A program made the translations under genes and the position numbers. A stretch of 64,000 nt of DNA from Amorphochlora amoebiformis. Lineage: Eukaryota; Cercozoa; Chlorarachniophyceae. Shown here piece by piece: positions 53,679 through 64,000 of this stretch. Below the pieces are notes generated by a model that was not told the origin of the DNA, did not search any database, and was given only the letters and a program-made list of their open reading frames with translations. How positions within the stretch are numbered: the first letter of the stretch is position 1; every line of letters starts with the position of its first letter. The stretch spans positions 62,001 to 126,000 of the forward strand of contig BAAHQB010000223.1 in the NCBI GenBank assembly GCA_054601695.1, read 5' to 3'.

Positions 53679-53753
<75 letters not shown>

Positions 53754-53809
53754 TATATTGTATTATATACATAATCAATACAGGATTTGTATTTAACATG
53801 TACAACACA

Positions 53810-53857
<48 letters not shown>

Positions 53858-54347
53858 TAAAGTACATATACACCCAGGTGACAACATAGACTTTGCCAAA
53901 GACCCTGAGAAGCGTGCATTCGAGCCCGCCGAATTCCTTTTCCCAGAGGCAACTAACCCTAACCCTAACCCTAACCCTAACCCTAACCCTAACCCTAACC
54001 CTAACCCTAACCCTAACCCTAACTATCTCCGAACTCCAACCCTAACGCTAACCCTAACCCTAGCGCGTGGCCGTCGACAAACATGGCTTAGTAAACTAAA
54101 TAAACCTTTTACCACCCTAACTCTAACCCTAACCTAACGCTAACCCTAACCCTAACCTAACCCTAACCCTAACCCTAACCCGAATCAAAACCTAGCTAAA
54201 CCTAATCTGGAAGGTATATGTCTCCGACACCGCGAATGATGTGATTCGTCTAGTATCTCCTGATGGGTTAATTATGTATATGTATATGTAAATATGTATA
54301 TATATATATATATATATGTACGTATAAAAATAGGTGTAAAAACATGC

Positions 54348-54400
<53 letters not shown>

Positions 54401-54496
54401 AATATATATATATATATATATATTATATATTATATACATGTATGTATAGATGTATAGATGTACATATACATAATCCATATACATGTCAATATATAT

Positions 54497-54539
<43 letters not shown>

Positions 54540-54593
54540 CAGGCTCTTCGTTCGCACCCTAGCCGGATACCCAGCCCTTCATACAGATGTAAG

Positions 54594-54636
<43 letters not shown>

Positions 54637-54808
54637 TACATATATGTATATATGTATAATATATATATATATATACATATATATAAAGATATATACACAC
54701 ACATATACATATATATATATATATATATTATATGTATATAAAATATATATTGAAACATATATTAACATATCCAGATTCTCTGCCCTTCTTACAGATGTAT
54801 CATGTTGT

Positions 54809-54863
<55 letters not shown>

Positions 54864-55424
54864 AATATATATATATATATATTATATATATATGTATATA
54901 TATATAACACTCCCACCATAACCTGATCCTAATTGTAACCCTAAGCCCAACTCCAACGCTGACCCTAACCCTCACCCTAACCTTAACCCTAACACTAACC
55001 CTAATCCTAACCCTAACCGTAACCCTAAACCTAACCCTTGCCGTAACCCTAACCCTAACCCTAACCCTTGCCGTAACCCTAACCCTAACCCTAACGCTAA
55101 CCCTAACCCAACCCTAACCTTAACCCTAACCCTAACCCTAACCCTAGCAATAACCCTAACCCTAACCCTAACCCTAACTCTAACCCTAACCTAACCCTAG
55201 CAATAATCCTAACCCTAACCCTAATCCTAACCCTAACCTTAACCCTAACCCTAACCCTAGCAATAATCCTAAACCTAACCATAACTCTAACCCTAACCCT
55301 AACCCTAAACCTAACCCTAACCCTAGCCCTAACCCTAACCCTAACCCTAACCCTATAGTTGGATTACTTCTACTCATTAGGAGACCCCACCGAACCTCTG
55401 GAAGAACTCCAAGACTCAGATATA

Positions 55425-55475
<51 letters not shown>

Positions 55476-55483
55476 CATATATA

Positions 55484-55517
<34 letters not shown>

Positions 55518-55614
55518 ATTATTTACGAATGTATTTTTACAGTTGTGTATATCTTGTGTATATATACAAATGTATATAATTTAATCTATACATATTTATA
55601 TATGTATATATGTG

Positions 55615-55659
<45 letters not shown>

Positions 55660-55928
55660 GAGAATACATATGTATGTATGTATATAAGATCTCATATACA
55701 GATGTAATACGATATGTTTACAAATATCCACATATATATATACGTATACCTAATTATGCACATAAATATATTTGTAAATATATTAAGAATAATAGTACTA
55801 ATGGTATGAATTAATTCCAATATACTTCAGGAAGAGAGGAATTCATCTCAATCGGTTTTATACCCTACGTTAAAACTTACAAATTCATCTCATAACGTCA
55901 ATCACCCACGGATGCGTATGGTAAATAA

Positions 55929-55971
<43 letters not shown>

Positions 55972-56053
55972 ATATATATATGTATATGTGCATACGTAAA
56001 AACATGTGATGTGTTTCCATGTAAATATATGTATAATATCATGTAGATATATG

Positions 56054-56099
<46 letters not shown>

Positions 56100-56677
56100 T
56101 ATATGTGTGTGTGTATATATATAGACATATATACATATTGTACATTACCATGTAAGTATAGATGTACTACAATATACATTAAATACATATATATATATGT
56201 ATATTTGTAATTTATATATGTATATAATATATATATATATATAACACATATGAATACACCTGTGGTTTATATACATGTATTACTATATATACATATATAT
56301 ATATATATATATTATATTTACACACATATTACTGTATATCTATATACACACACACACATATATATATATATATATGTATATCTATATATACATATATATA
56401 TACATACATATATATATATATATCAGGTGGTTCCAAACATGCCTCTTCCTTCGAAGGAAAAACCGTATCCCGCCCTCTCCCCCAGCCCTGTCGCTGTGTT
56501 TTATCGCCAAAGACGCGCGGAATTATTCGGGAGATTGCGGTATTTTATTTTTTTTTTTTCGTTTTTTTTCGGGAGATTACGGTAATTTATGTTTTAGGTT
56601 TGTTCTGTTTACTTCTCTTTCCCTCTCTCTCTCTGTCTCTCTCTTTCTCTTTGTGTCGATATTTATGTGTATATGTT

Positions 56678-56715
<38 letters not shown>

Positions 56716-56836
56716 TATAAATATGTACATATAAATATGTACATATGTATGCTTATATTTTATATGTCTATATATTTTACATATACATCAATATATATAA
56801 GTGTATATATATATATGCATCTAAATACATATTTAT

Positions 56837-56879
<43 letters not shown>

Positions 56880-57523
56880 ACACACACACACACACACATA
56901 TATATAAAACTCTCCATAAAAATTCTCCTAAATCAATACAAAAACCCCCTAACTTACAACCTCATTTCCTCCCTCGCATTTTTTTTTTTTTCAATATATT
57001 TCCCCGCAAAATCACCTAATTCCCATAGTGACGTCGAGGAGAGAGTCGCCCTCGCGGAGTCGAAACAAGTATATACATATATATATATATATATTATATA
57101 AATACATATATATATATATATATTATATATATATATATATACATACATATATATATATATATGTATAATGTACACAGATATATACATTACATGTACATAT
57201 ATGACCTCGCATCTCTATCTGATTTACACTCTCTCTTTCTCTTCACTCCCTCTATTTCGCGAATTCGAACCTTCACAATACCTAGCCTACAAGCTTCAAG
57301 ACCAACCCTAACATTAGCCATAACCCTAACCCTAACCCTAACCCTAACCCTAACCCTAACCCTAACCCTAACCCTAGGCTTGACTCTATTTCTTAACCTG
57401 TATTGCAGTTTCTTACAAGATGTAACGCACAGTTGTTAGACTACGGAAAGGCTTCTGAGGTATTTGTATATATATATATATATATATAAAATATATATTA
57501 TATATATAAAGGTGGATGTGTAC

Positions 57524-57576
<53 letters not shown>

Positions 57577-58555
57577 TTGAACTGTGGTTTAAATTTATGG
57601 TTAGAGCTTTCTAAGATTAAGGTTAGAGCTAGGGTTAGAGCTAGGGTTAGAGCTAGGGTTAGAGCTAGGGTTAGAGCTAGGGTTAGAGCTAGGGTTAGTG
57701 TTAGAGCTAGCTCTATGAACGGTGGTTAGAGCTTGCTAAGATTAGGGTTAGAGCTAGGGTTAGAGCCAGGGTTAGAGCTAGGGTTAGTGTTAGAGCTAGC
57801 TCTATGAACAGTAGTTAAAGATATCGATATAACGACATATAAACAGGATAAGATATCTCTAATTCTTACCGAGATAACAGCGAAGACAAATATAGCTATA
57901 GATATATCTTGTTACTGGCGTCTTTGTATATGATAGATTTATTAAATATCTATAGTACGCGAGTTTGCTGGGTTTTATAGCTCTAAATATACGGCGTATC
58001 ATGTTTACACAGCTGTGTATGCGAATATATGATGTATGCGAATATATGATGTATGCGAATATATGATGTATGCGAATATTTGGTGTCTGCGAATATATGA
58101 TGTATGGGAATATATGATATGTATGCGAATATATGATGTATGCGAATATATGATATGTATGCGAATATATGATGTGTGCGAATATATGATATGTATGCGA
58201 ATATATGATGTGTGCGAATATATGATATGTATGCGAATATATGATATGTATGCGAATATATGATATGTATGCGAATATATGATGTGTGCGAATATATGAT
58301 ATGTATGCGAATATATGATATGTATGCGAATATATGATATGTATGCGAATATATGATATGTATGCGAATATATGATGTATGCGAATATATGATGTATGCG
58401 AATATATGATGAATTTATACTATATATATATTTACGGAAGGTTGCACTTTGTAACCCATTGGGTCTGCAGGTCGCATGGGATGGATCGGTAAGTATAATG
58501 ATTTTTTTTACATTTGTTTGTAGATATGTGCATATCTCTTGTATATATATATATT

Positions 58556-58591
<36 letters not shown>

Positions 58592-58620
58592 TATATATAT
58601 ATATGCATATGTATGTGTGA

Positions 58621-58659
<39 letters not shown>

Positions 58660-59123
58660 TACATATATATATATATTTATGTCATACATATATATATATA
58701 TATATAGTATATATATTTATATGTCAGCTATGGTGTGTGGACTCATATTCCCACCGAGTGCGCCGAATTTTTAATTTACAGTGTATATATAACACTATAT
58801 ATATATATATATACATATATTTATATATCAGCTATGGTGTGTGGACTCATATTCCCACCGAGTGCGCCGAATTTTTAATTCGTCGAATTCTGGAATTGTT
58901 ATTCAAACCGTAGCGGGTACTACTTATACATATATTATCGGTAGATTTTGATATACCGATGTATACATATATATATGCACATACATATAGGTATATATAT
59001 ATATATACACACATATATATATACATATACATATACATATATATATATATATGTGTATACATACATATATATATATATATTGTGAATGTTATGCATATCT
59101 GTACGTATGTATATATTTATATG

Positions 59124-59160
<37 letters not shown>

Positions 59161-59326
59161 TAAATATATATACATATATAATATATATATACATATAATA
59201 CGTATATGTATATATATATATATATATATATACATACACATATATGTATATGTATATATGTGTGTATAATATATATATGTATATATATATATGTACTTAT
59301 TGTATGTATATGTGCATATATATACA

Positions 59327-59365
<39 letters not shown>

Positions 59366-59507
59366 TTGTGTGTATAGATATATATGTATAGATGCATATA
59401 TATATATGGCATTATATATAAATGTATATATATATATATATATGTACATATCTACCTTATGTATATATATATATATATATATATACAGACATAAATATTT
59501 GTGCATG

Positions 59508-59559
<52 letters not shown>

Positions 59560-59575
59560 TGCACAAATATTTATG

Positions 59576-59617
<42 letters not shown>

Positions 59618-59735
59618 GACATAAATATTTGGGCATGTATATTATATTATATATATATATATATATAGATATATCTATATATATAACATCCACATTGTAT
59701 ATAATATATATATATATACATATATTTTGACACAT

Positions 59736-59783
<48 letters not shown>

Positions 59784-59856
59784 GGAGAACCAATACCGGG
59801 TTTTTCGGACGGCCCTGTTCACGTTCGACGAGCGCAACTTCGCCCTTTTGAAATGT

Positions 59857-59903
<47 letters not shown>

Positions 59904-59970
59904 GCCCTGTAGAACTTCGCCCTTTTCAAATGTCAGGAGAACAAGTCATCATATCATATGCACATACTGG

Positions 59971-60004
<34 letters not shown>

Positions 60005-60069
60005 GCCCTGTAGAACTTCGCCCTTTTGAAATGTCAGGAGAAAATGTCATTATATCATATGCACATACT

Positions 60070-60115
<46 letters not shown>

Positions 60116-60182
60116 GCCCTGTAGAACTTCGCCCTTTTGAAATGTCAGGAGAACACATCATCATACCATATGCACATACTGG

Positions 60183-60218
<36 letters not shown>

Positions 60219-60283
60219 GCCCTGTAGAACTTCGCCCTTTTGAAATGTCAGGAGAAAATGTCATTATATCATATGCACATACT

Positions 60284-60333
<50 letters not shown>

Positions 60334-60398
60334 GCCCTGTAGAACTTCGCCCTTTTGAAATGTCAGGAGAACACATCATCATACCATATGCACATACT

Positions 60399-60439
<41 letters not shown>

Positions 60440-60510
60440 CTGTAGAACTTCGCCCTTTTCAAATGTCAGGAGAACAAGTCATCATATCATATGCACATAC
60501 TGGATATATG

Positions 60511-60558
<48 letters not shown>

Positions 60559-60620
60559 CATATTTATATATAGGCCGCCTTCATATTACATATACCATTT
60601 ACGCATTTATATATATATAT

Positions 60621-60657
<37 letters not shown>

Positions 60658-60707
60658 AATATATATATATATAAATATATATATATATTATATATATATA
60701 TAATATG

Positions 60708-60740
<33 letters not shown>

Positions 60741-61148
60741 TCAGAACGATCTCGAAGACTCTTTGAGTCGTTTTGAGTAAATACATATATATATATATAT
60801 ATATATAATATATCTTATATTTATATTATATATATTATATATATATATATATATATTTATATATGTATATCTAATATGTAAAATGTATATATGTAATATG
60901 TAGGCCTCTCCGAGATCGTTCTGAGTGGAGTGAATCGGAAAAGGCTTCGGTTCCGAAGTTTTATTTTCCGTATGGATTAGAAATAAAACATATGTTTATT
61001 TTTTCGCATGGGATAGAAATATATAAAATATACGCTTTTTAGTACTTTTTGTATGGATTGGAAATAAGACGTGCATGTTAGATTGATACGTAAATATCTT
61101 AGATTTATGTTATATATACATATATATATATATATATACTATATATAC

Positions 61149-61181
<33 letters not shown>

Positions 61182-61314
61182 TATGTGTGTGTATATGTAT
61201 ATATATGTTTTATACGTACATATACACACGATATACATGTAATTTGTATAGATATTTATATTTATTAAAATACGTTATAATTTGATTGTAAATACTTGTG
61301 TATACATGCATGCT

Positions 61315-61364
<50 letters not shown>

Positions 61365-61507
61365 GTGTGTGTGTATAATTATATATAGATATACATATAT
61401 GTATAATATATGTATAATATTAATATACTTACATATACATATACTCATATATACATATATATATGTATAATATATGTATAATATTAATATATTTACATAT
61501 ACATATA

Positions 61508-61547
<40 letters not shown>

Positions 61548-62923
61548 CATATACATACATATATATATATATATCCAAATACCAGCCAAGGGCTTCATAT
61601 CACAAAAGAAGGTAGCCACCAACATTCCTAACCCTAACCCTAATCCTAACCCTAATCCTAACCCTAATCCTAACCCTAACCCTAACCCTAACCCCTAACC
61701 CTAACCCTAATCCTAACACTAACCCTAATCCTAACACTAACCGTAACCTAATCCTAACGCTAATCCTAATCCTAAACCTCTAATACTTCTAACCCCCCCC
61801 CGTATGGTAACCAATCCCGAGCAAATCCTAACGAACCCTAACCCTAACCCTAACCCTAACCCTAACCCTAACCCTTACCCTAACAATAACCTAATCCTAA
61901 GCCTAACACACCACACAACACTGTATTTCTAACCCTAATTCTAACCCTAATTCCAACCCTAACCACTCACAATTTTACCAAACCTAAATTCAACTTTAAT
62001 CCTAGCCTTCCGGCATTAATCCCAACCCTAACCCCTGCCCTAACCCTAACCCTAACCCTAACTCTAACTCTAAACCTAACTAGCCCTAACCCTAACCTTA
62101 ACCCTACCTACACTTTATTAATGCTAACCATAGCTAGATGCCTAAGCCCGACCTTTACCGTACCGGAGTTAACCCCAGCTTCTGACCTAACGCTAACCCT
62201 AACCATAACCCTAACCCTAACCCTAACCCAAACCGGATAATCTTACTTGTGTGCTAGCGATAACCCTAGCCGGAACTCTATTCTAACCCTATACTGACCC
62301 TATTTTTGAATTGCGAACTCTAACCCTAAACCCTAACCCTAGATAACCCTAACCATAGCAAACCCTAACCCTAGCAAACCCTAACCCTAGCTAACCCTAA
62401 CCCTAGCTAACCCTAACCCTGGCTAACCCTAACCCTAACCTAATAACCCGGAATCTAAGGATAATAGAAGTTATGAGCCTAAGATGGCTTAATGGTGATT
62501 TGTCAGGAGATATTAATCATGATTTGTCAGGAGATATTAATCATGATTTGTCAGGAGATCTTAATCATGAATTGTCAGGAGATATTAATCATGATTTGTC
62601 AGGAGATATTAATCATGATTTGTCAGGAGATATTAATTATGATTTGTCAGGAGATATTAATCATGATTTTATCAGGAGATCTTAATCATGATTTGTCAGG
62701 AGATATTAATCATGATTTGTCAGGAGATATTAATCATGAATTGTCAGGAGAGATTAATCATGATTTGTCAGGAGATATTAATCATGATTGTCAGGAGATA
62801 TTAATTATGATTTGTCAGGAGATATTAATCATGATTTGTCAGGAGATATTAATCATGATTTGTCAGGAGATATTCTTGTAGCTGATACTATGAATCATTG
62901 CATACGGAATACGTCGAAATTTG
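51398..62923 (+). CDS. NHL-repeat protein with signal-like N-terminus
   Basis: Exons: 51398-51482, 52155-52232, 52694-52933, 53321-53357, 53451-53515, 53878-53948, 54064-54090, 54214-54266, 54543-54588, 55359-55424, 55831-55920, 56427-56539, 57029-57068, 57409-57459, 58441-58488, 58832-58916, 59785 to about 59857 (or a later copy to about 60507), 60904-60993, 61586-61611 and 62867-62923; more exons probably lie beyond. The first exon encodes a hydrophobic [13 protein letters not shown] segment, probably a signal peptide. Exon 3 encodes an acidic, Gly/Pro-rich linker. NHL-type strands follow: [20 protein letters not shown] then [39 protein letters not shown] then [17 protein letters not shown]; and [32 protein letters not shown] repeats form beta-propellers used for binding. 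Phases agree except around 59.8-60.5 kb, where exon copies make the path ambiguous. One intron has a GC donor (53949). Confidence 0.75.
52233..52640 (+). repeat. (CT)n/(CTCGCTCCCTCT)n tract
   Basis: It begins in the intron after 52232 and includes about thirteen copies of a 14-bp unit CTCTCTCGCTCCCT. The sense strand is pyrimidine-rich and runs up to the acceptor CCCCCAG|ACGCC at 52693, so it can serve as its polypyrimidine tract. Confidence 0.9.
53949..54213 (+). repeat. Two introns made of CCCTAA repeats
   Basis: Intron 53949-54063 begins GCAACTAACCCTAACCC and ends CTAACCCTAG; it is nearly pure CCCTAA apart from TATCTCCGAACTCC. Intron 54091-54213 is also mostly degenerate CCCTAA. Between them lies a 27-nt exon encoding RVAVDKHGL, which fits the NHL repeat. 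Branch-site-like CTAAC occurs in every hexamer. Confidence 0.85.
54772..54805 (+). pseudogene. Copy of the donor end of exon 54543-54588
   Basis: TCTCTGCCCTTCTTACAGATGTA repeats, with changes, the exon end ACCCAGCCCTTCATACAGATGTA about 200 bp downstream. It keeps the donor ACAGAT|GTA. Confidence 0.75.
54910..55358 (+). repeat. Interstitial telomere-like array ending in a splice acceptor
   Basis: About 75 CCCTAA-type hexamers with scattered variants (CCTTGCCGTAA, CCTAGCAATAA). The array runs up to the 3' splice site CCCTATAG|TTGGATTAC of exon 55359-55424. Confidence 0.9.
57303..57378 (+). repeat. Short CCCTAA array
   Basis: Ten perfect CCCTAA hexamers after a few variants, ending CCCTAGGCTTGACTC about 30 bp before the acceptor TATTGCAG|TTTC at 57408. 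Confidence 0.95.
57585..57810 (+). repeat. (GGGTTAGAGCTA)n array
   Basis: A 12-bp unit related to TTAGGG, in the opposite orientation to the other arrays of this gene, in two blocks separated by GTGTTAGAGCTAGCTCTATG. The block GAACGGTGGTTAGAGCTT(G/T)CTAAGATTA is itself repeated (57578 and 57717). Confidence 0.9.
58015..58412 (+). repeat. 17/19-bp tandem repeat TATGCGAATATATGATG
   Basis: About 21 units alternating GCGAATATATGATGTAT and GCGAATATATGATATGTAT. It lies upstream of the acceptor of exon 58441-58488. Both strands are open through the array, but the products are simple repeats. Confidence 0.95.
58728..58776 (+). pseudogene. Partial copy of exon 58832-58916
   Basis: The first 48 nt of the exon, with its acceptor GTCAG|CTATGGTGTGTGG, are repeated exactly 104 bp upstream, up to CGAATTTTTAATT. 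Then it reads TACAGTGTATATAT, leaving a possible donor TTTACA|GTG. It encodes the same NHL strand ([15 protein letters not shown]), so it might be an alternative exon rather than a dead copy. Confidence 0.8.
59885..60510 (+). repeat. Six copies of an NHL exon segment
   Basis: A unit GCCCTGTAGAACTTCGCCCT through TTTGAAATGTCAGGAGAA and ATATGCACATACTGGATATA occurs six times (from about 59904, 60004, 60115, 60217, 60333 and 60436), with TA tracts between. It repeats the end of exon 59785 onwards, where GCGCAACTTCGCCCTTTTGAAATGTC is cut by a TA tract. The last copy ends with a usable donor (GGATATAT|GTATAT) that is in phase with exon 60904-60993. Confidence 0.9.
60950..61075 (+). repeat. Three copies of the end of exon 60904-60993
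   Basis: CCGTATGGATTAGAAATAAAACAT is followed by CGCATGGGATAGAAATATATAAAA and TGTATGGATTGGAAATAAGACGTG at intervals of about 40-45 bp. The first is in frame as part of [11 protein letters not shown]; the others are decayed donor-side copies. Confidence 0.8.
61617..62450 (+). repeat. Large degenerate CCCTAA array
   Basis: It starts at the donor side of exon 61586-61611 (GAAG|GTAGCCACCAACATTCC) and runs for about 830 bp as perfect and mutated CCCTAA, including blocks such as CTAACCCTAACCCTAG. Unique sequence resumes at 62450, so this is interstitial. Confidence 0.9.
62497..62866 (+). repeat. 24-bp array of 3' splice-site copies
   Basis: About fifteen units of GATTTGTCAGGAGATATTAATCAT. The last one continues straight into exon 62867-62923 as TTTGTCAG|GAGATATTCTTGTAGC. 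Each unit therefore repeats the acceptor and the first nine exon bases. The array is open in frame (an eight-residue DLSGDINH repeat), but the intron phase and the NHL consensus both place it in the intron. Confidence 0.85.
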
Positions 62924-62955
62924 GTATGTTTTTTGTATATGTAGATATGTATATT

Positions 62956-63002
<47 letters not shown>

Positions 63003-63004
63003 AT

Positions 63005-63045
63005 GTATAATTATATGTACGAAATACGTCCATTTTGTATATGTA

Positions 63046-63050
<5 letters not shown>
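63005..63050 (+). pseudogene. Copy of the donor side of exon 62867-62923
   Basis: ACGAAATACGTCCATTTTGTATATGTATAT resembles the exon end CGGAATACGTCGAAATTTG|GTATGT with the intron bases that follow. Confidence 0.6.
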
Positions 63051-63083
<33 letters not shown>

Positions 63084-63126
63084 AATGAATATATTTAGCA
63101 TATATACGTAAATACACATGTTATAC

Positions 63127-63172
<46 letters not shown>

Positions 63173-63198
63173 CATATACACATATATTTACATTCACG

Positions 63199-63239
<41 letters not shown>

Positions 63240-63245
<6 letters not shown>

Positions 63246-63344
63246 TGTAACCTATTACTATTTCATAGCATATTAGTAACGGATTTACATCTATCATACC
63301 GCATATACACATATTATATGTATATTCACATATATACACACATA

Positions 63345-63383
<39 letters not shown>

Positions 63384-63858
63384 GTATATATTCTGTAACC
63401 TATTACTATCTCATAGCATATTAGTAACGGGTTTACATCTATCATATCGCATATACACATATTATATGTATATTCACATATATACGTACATACATACATA
63501 TATGTAATATATATCTATTATATATATATATTATATATATATATATATATATAATATATTCTGTAACCTATTACTATCTCATAGCATATTAGTAATGGGT
63601 TTACATCTATCATACCGCATATACACATATTATATGTATATTCACATATATACATACATATATACATATATATAATATATATCTATTTTATACATACATA
63701 TATATACACATATATATATATATACATATATATAGTATACATTCTGTAACCTATTAATAGCTCATGGCAAAATTGTAACGCGTTTACATCTATCATACCG
63801 CATATACACATATTATATGTATATTCACATGTATGCATGCATACATACATATACATAG

Positions 63859-63930
<72 letters not shown>

Positions 63931-64000
63931 GTACTCTCTAACCGATTAGTATCTCATGACAAACTATTAACGAATTTACATCTATCATACCGAAAAAATT
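63240..64000 (+). repeat. Five-copy tandem repeat at the window end
   Basis: A unit of 95-100 bp, TTCTGTAACCTATTACTA through GTTTACATCTATCATACCGC and ATATACACATATTATATGTA, recurs from 63242, 63390, 63558, 63741 and 63931. Variable TA spacers separate the copies; the last copy is cut by the window. By analogy with the other arrays it may be copies of a downstream acceptor, but the exon is not in view. Confidence 0.9.

Noticed and set aside
58005-58664. A 219-codon frame with a repeated SYIRIHHIF pattern
   Set aside because: It is the translation of the 17/19-bp tandem repeat at 58015-58412 and lies in an intron.
53930-62440. A chromosome end or subtelomere
   Set aside because: The CCCTAA arrays are degenerate, occur in both orientations, lie between exons and are followed by unique sequence, so they are interstitial.
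62473-62881. A protein with an eight-residue DLSGDINH repeat
   Set aside because: The NHL frame [11 protein letters not shown] and the intron phase from exon 61586-61611 require splicing at the last AG; the repeat is then intronic.

Overview
The window is nuclear DNA from an intron-dense eukaryote, probably a protist or alga; I cannot name the species. Most of the sequence is (TA)n microsatellite, with blocks of (CT)n/(GA)n, CCCTAA hexamer arrays (a TTAGGG-type telomere repeat lying internally) and many short tandem arrays. Few long reading frames are real. The short islands of complex sequence are mostly exons of 14-280 nt with AG acceptors and GT (occasionally GC) donors. I joined them by eye, requiring open frames and matching intron phase, so exon ends are inferences, not transcript data.

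Five genes emerge. (1) Minus strand, 30.1 kb down to about 0.8 kb: a protein opening with a chorein-N-like module, as in the bridge-like lipid-transfer proteins (VPS13/ATG2/BLTP3 group). About 40 exons stay in phase across 29 kb and would encode roughly 1,140 residues; only the first block is secure. (2) Plus strand, 30290-34818: 21 exons, about 630 residues, an F-BAR-like helical module followed by a complete TLDc domain, a pairing I do not know from described families. (3) Plus strand, about 35.9-49.4 kb: nicotinamide-nucleotide adenylyltransferase (NMNAT), scattered over at least 12 small exons. (4) Minus strand, 49698-51295: an NSRP1/CCDC55-type splicing regulator with 4 exons. (5) Plus strand, 51398 to beyond about 63 kb: a protein with a signal-like N-terminus, an acidic linker and several NHL-type beta-propeller repeats.

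Layout: genes 1 and 2 are head to head (181 bp apart), genes 4 and 5 are head to head (102 bp apart), genes 2 and 3 are in tandem, and genes 3 and 4 converge. The genes share no obvious pathway.

The most unusual signal is what surrounds the exons. For about 18 of the exons, the piece spanning one splice junction has been copied once to about fifteen times into the adjacent intron. Copies are separated by fresh TA tracts and are at different stages of decay. Several introns consist of CCCTAA repeats almost from donor to acceptor, supplying CTAAC branch-site-like motifs and a CCCTAG acceptor. The introns thus appear to grow by repeated local duplication of splice junctions together with microsatellite and telomere-repeat expansion.
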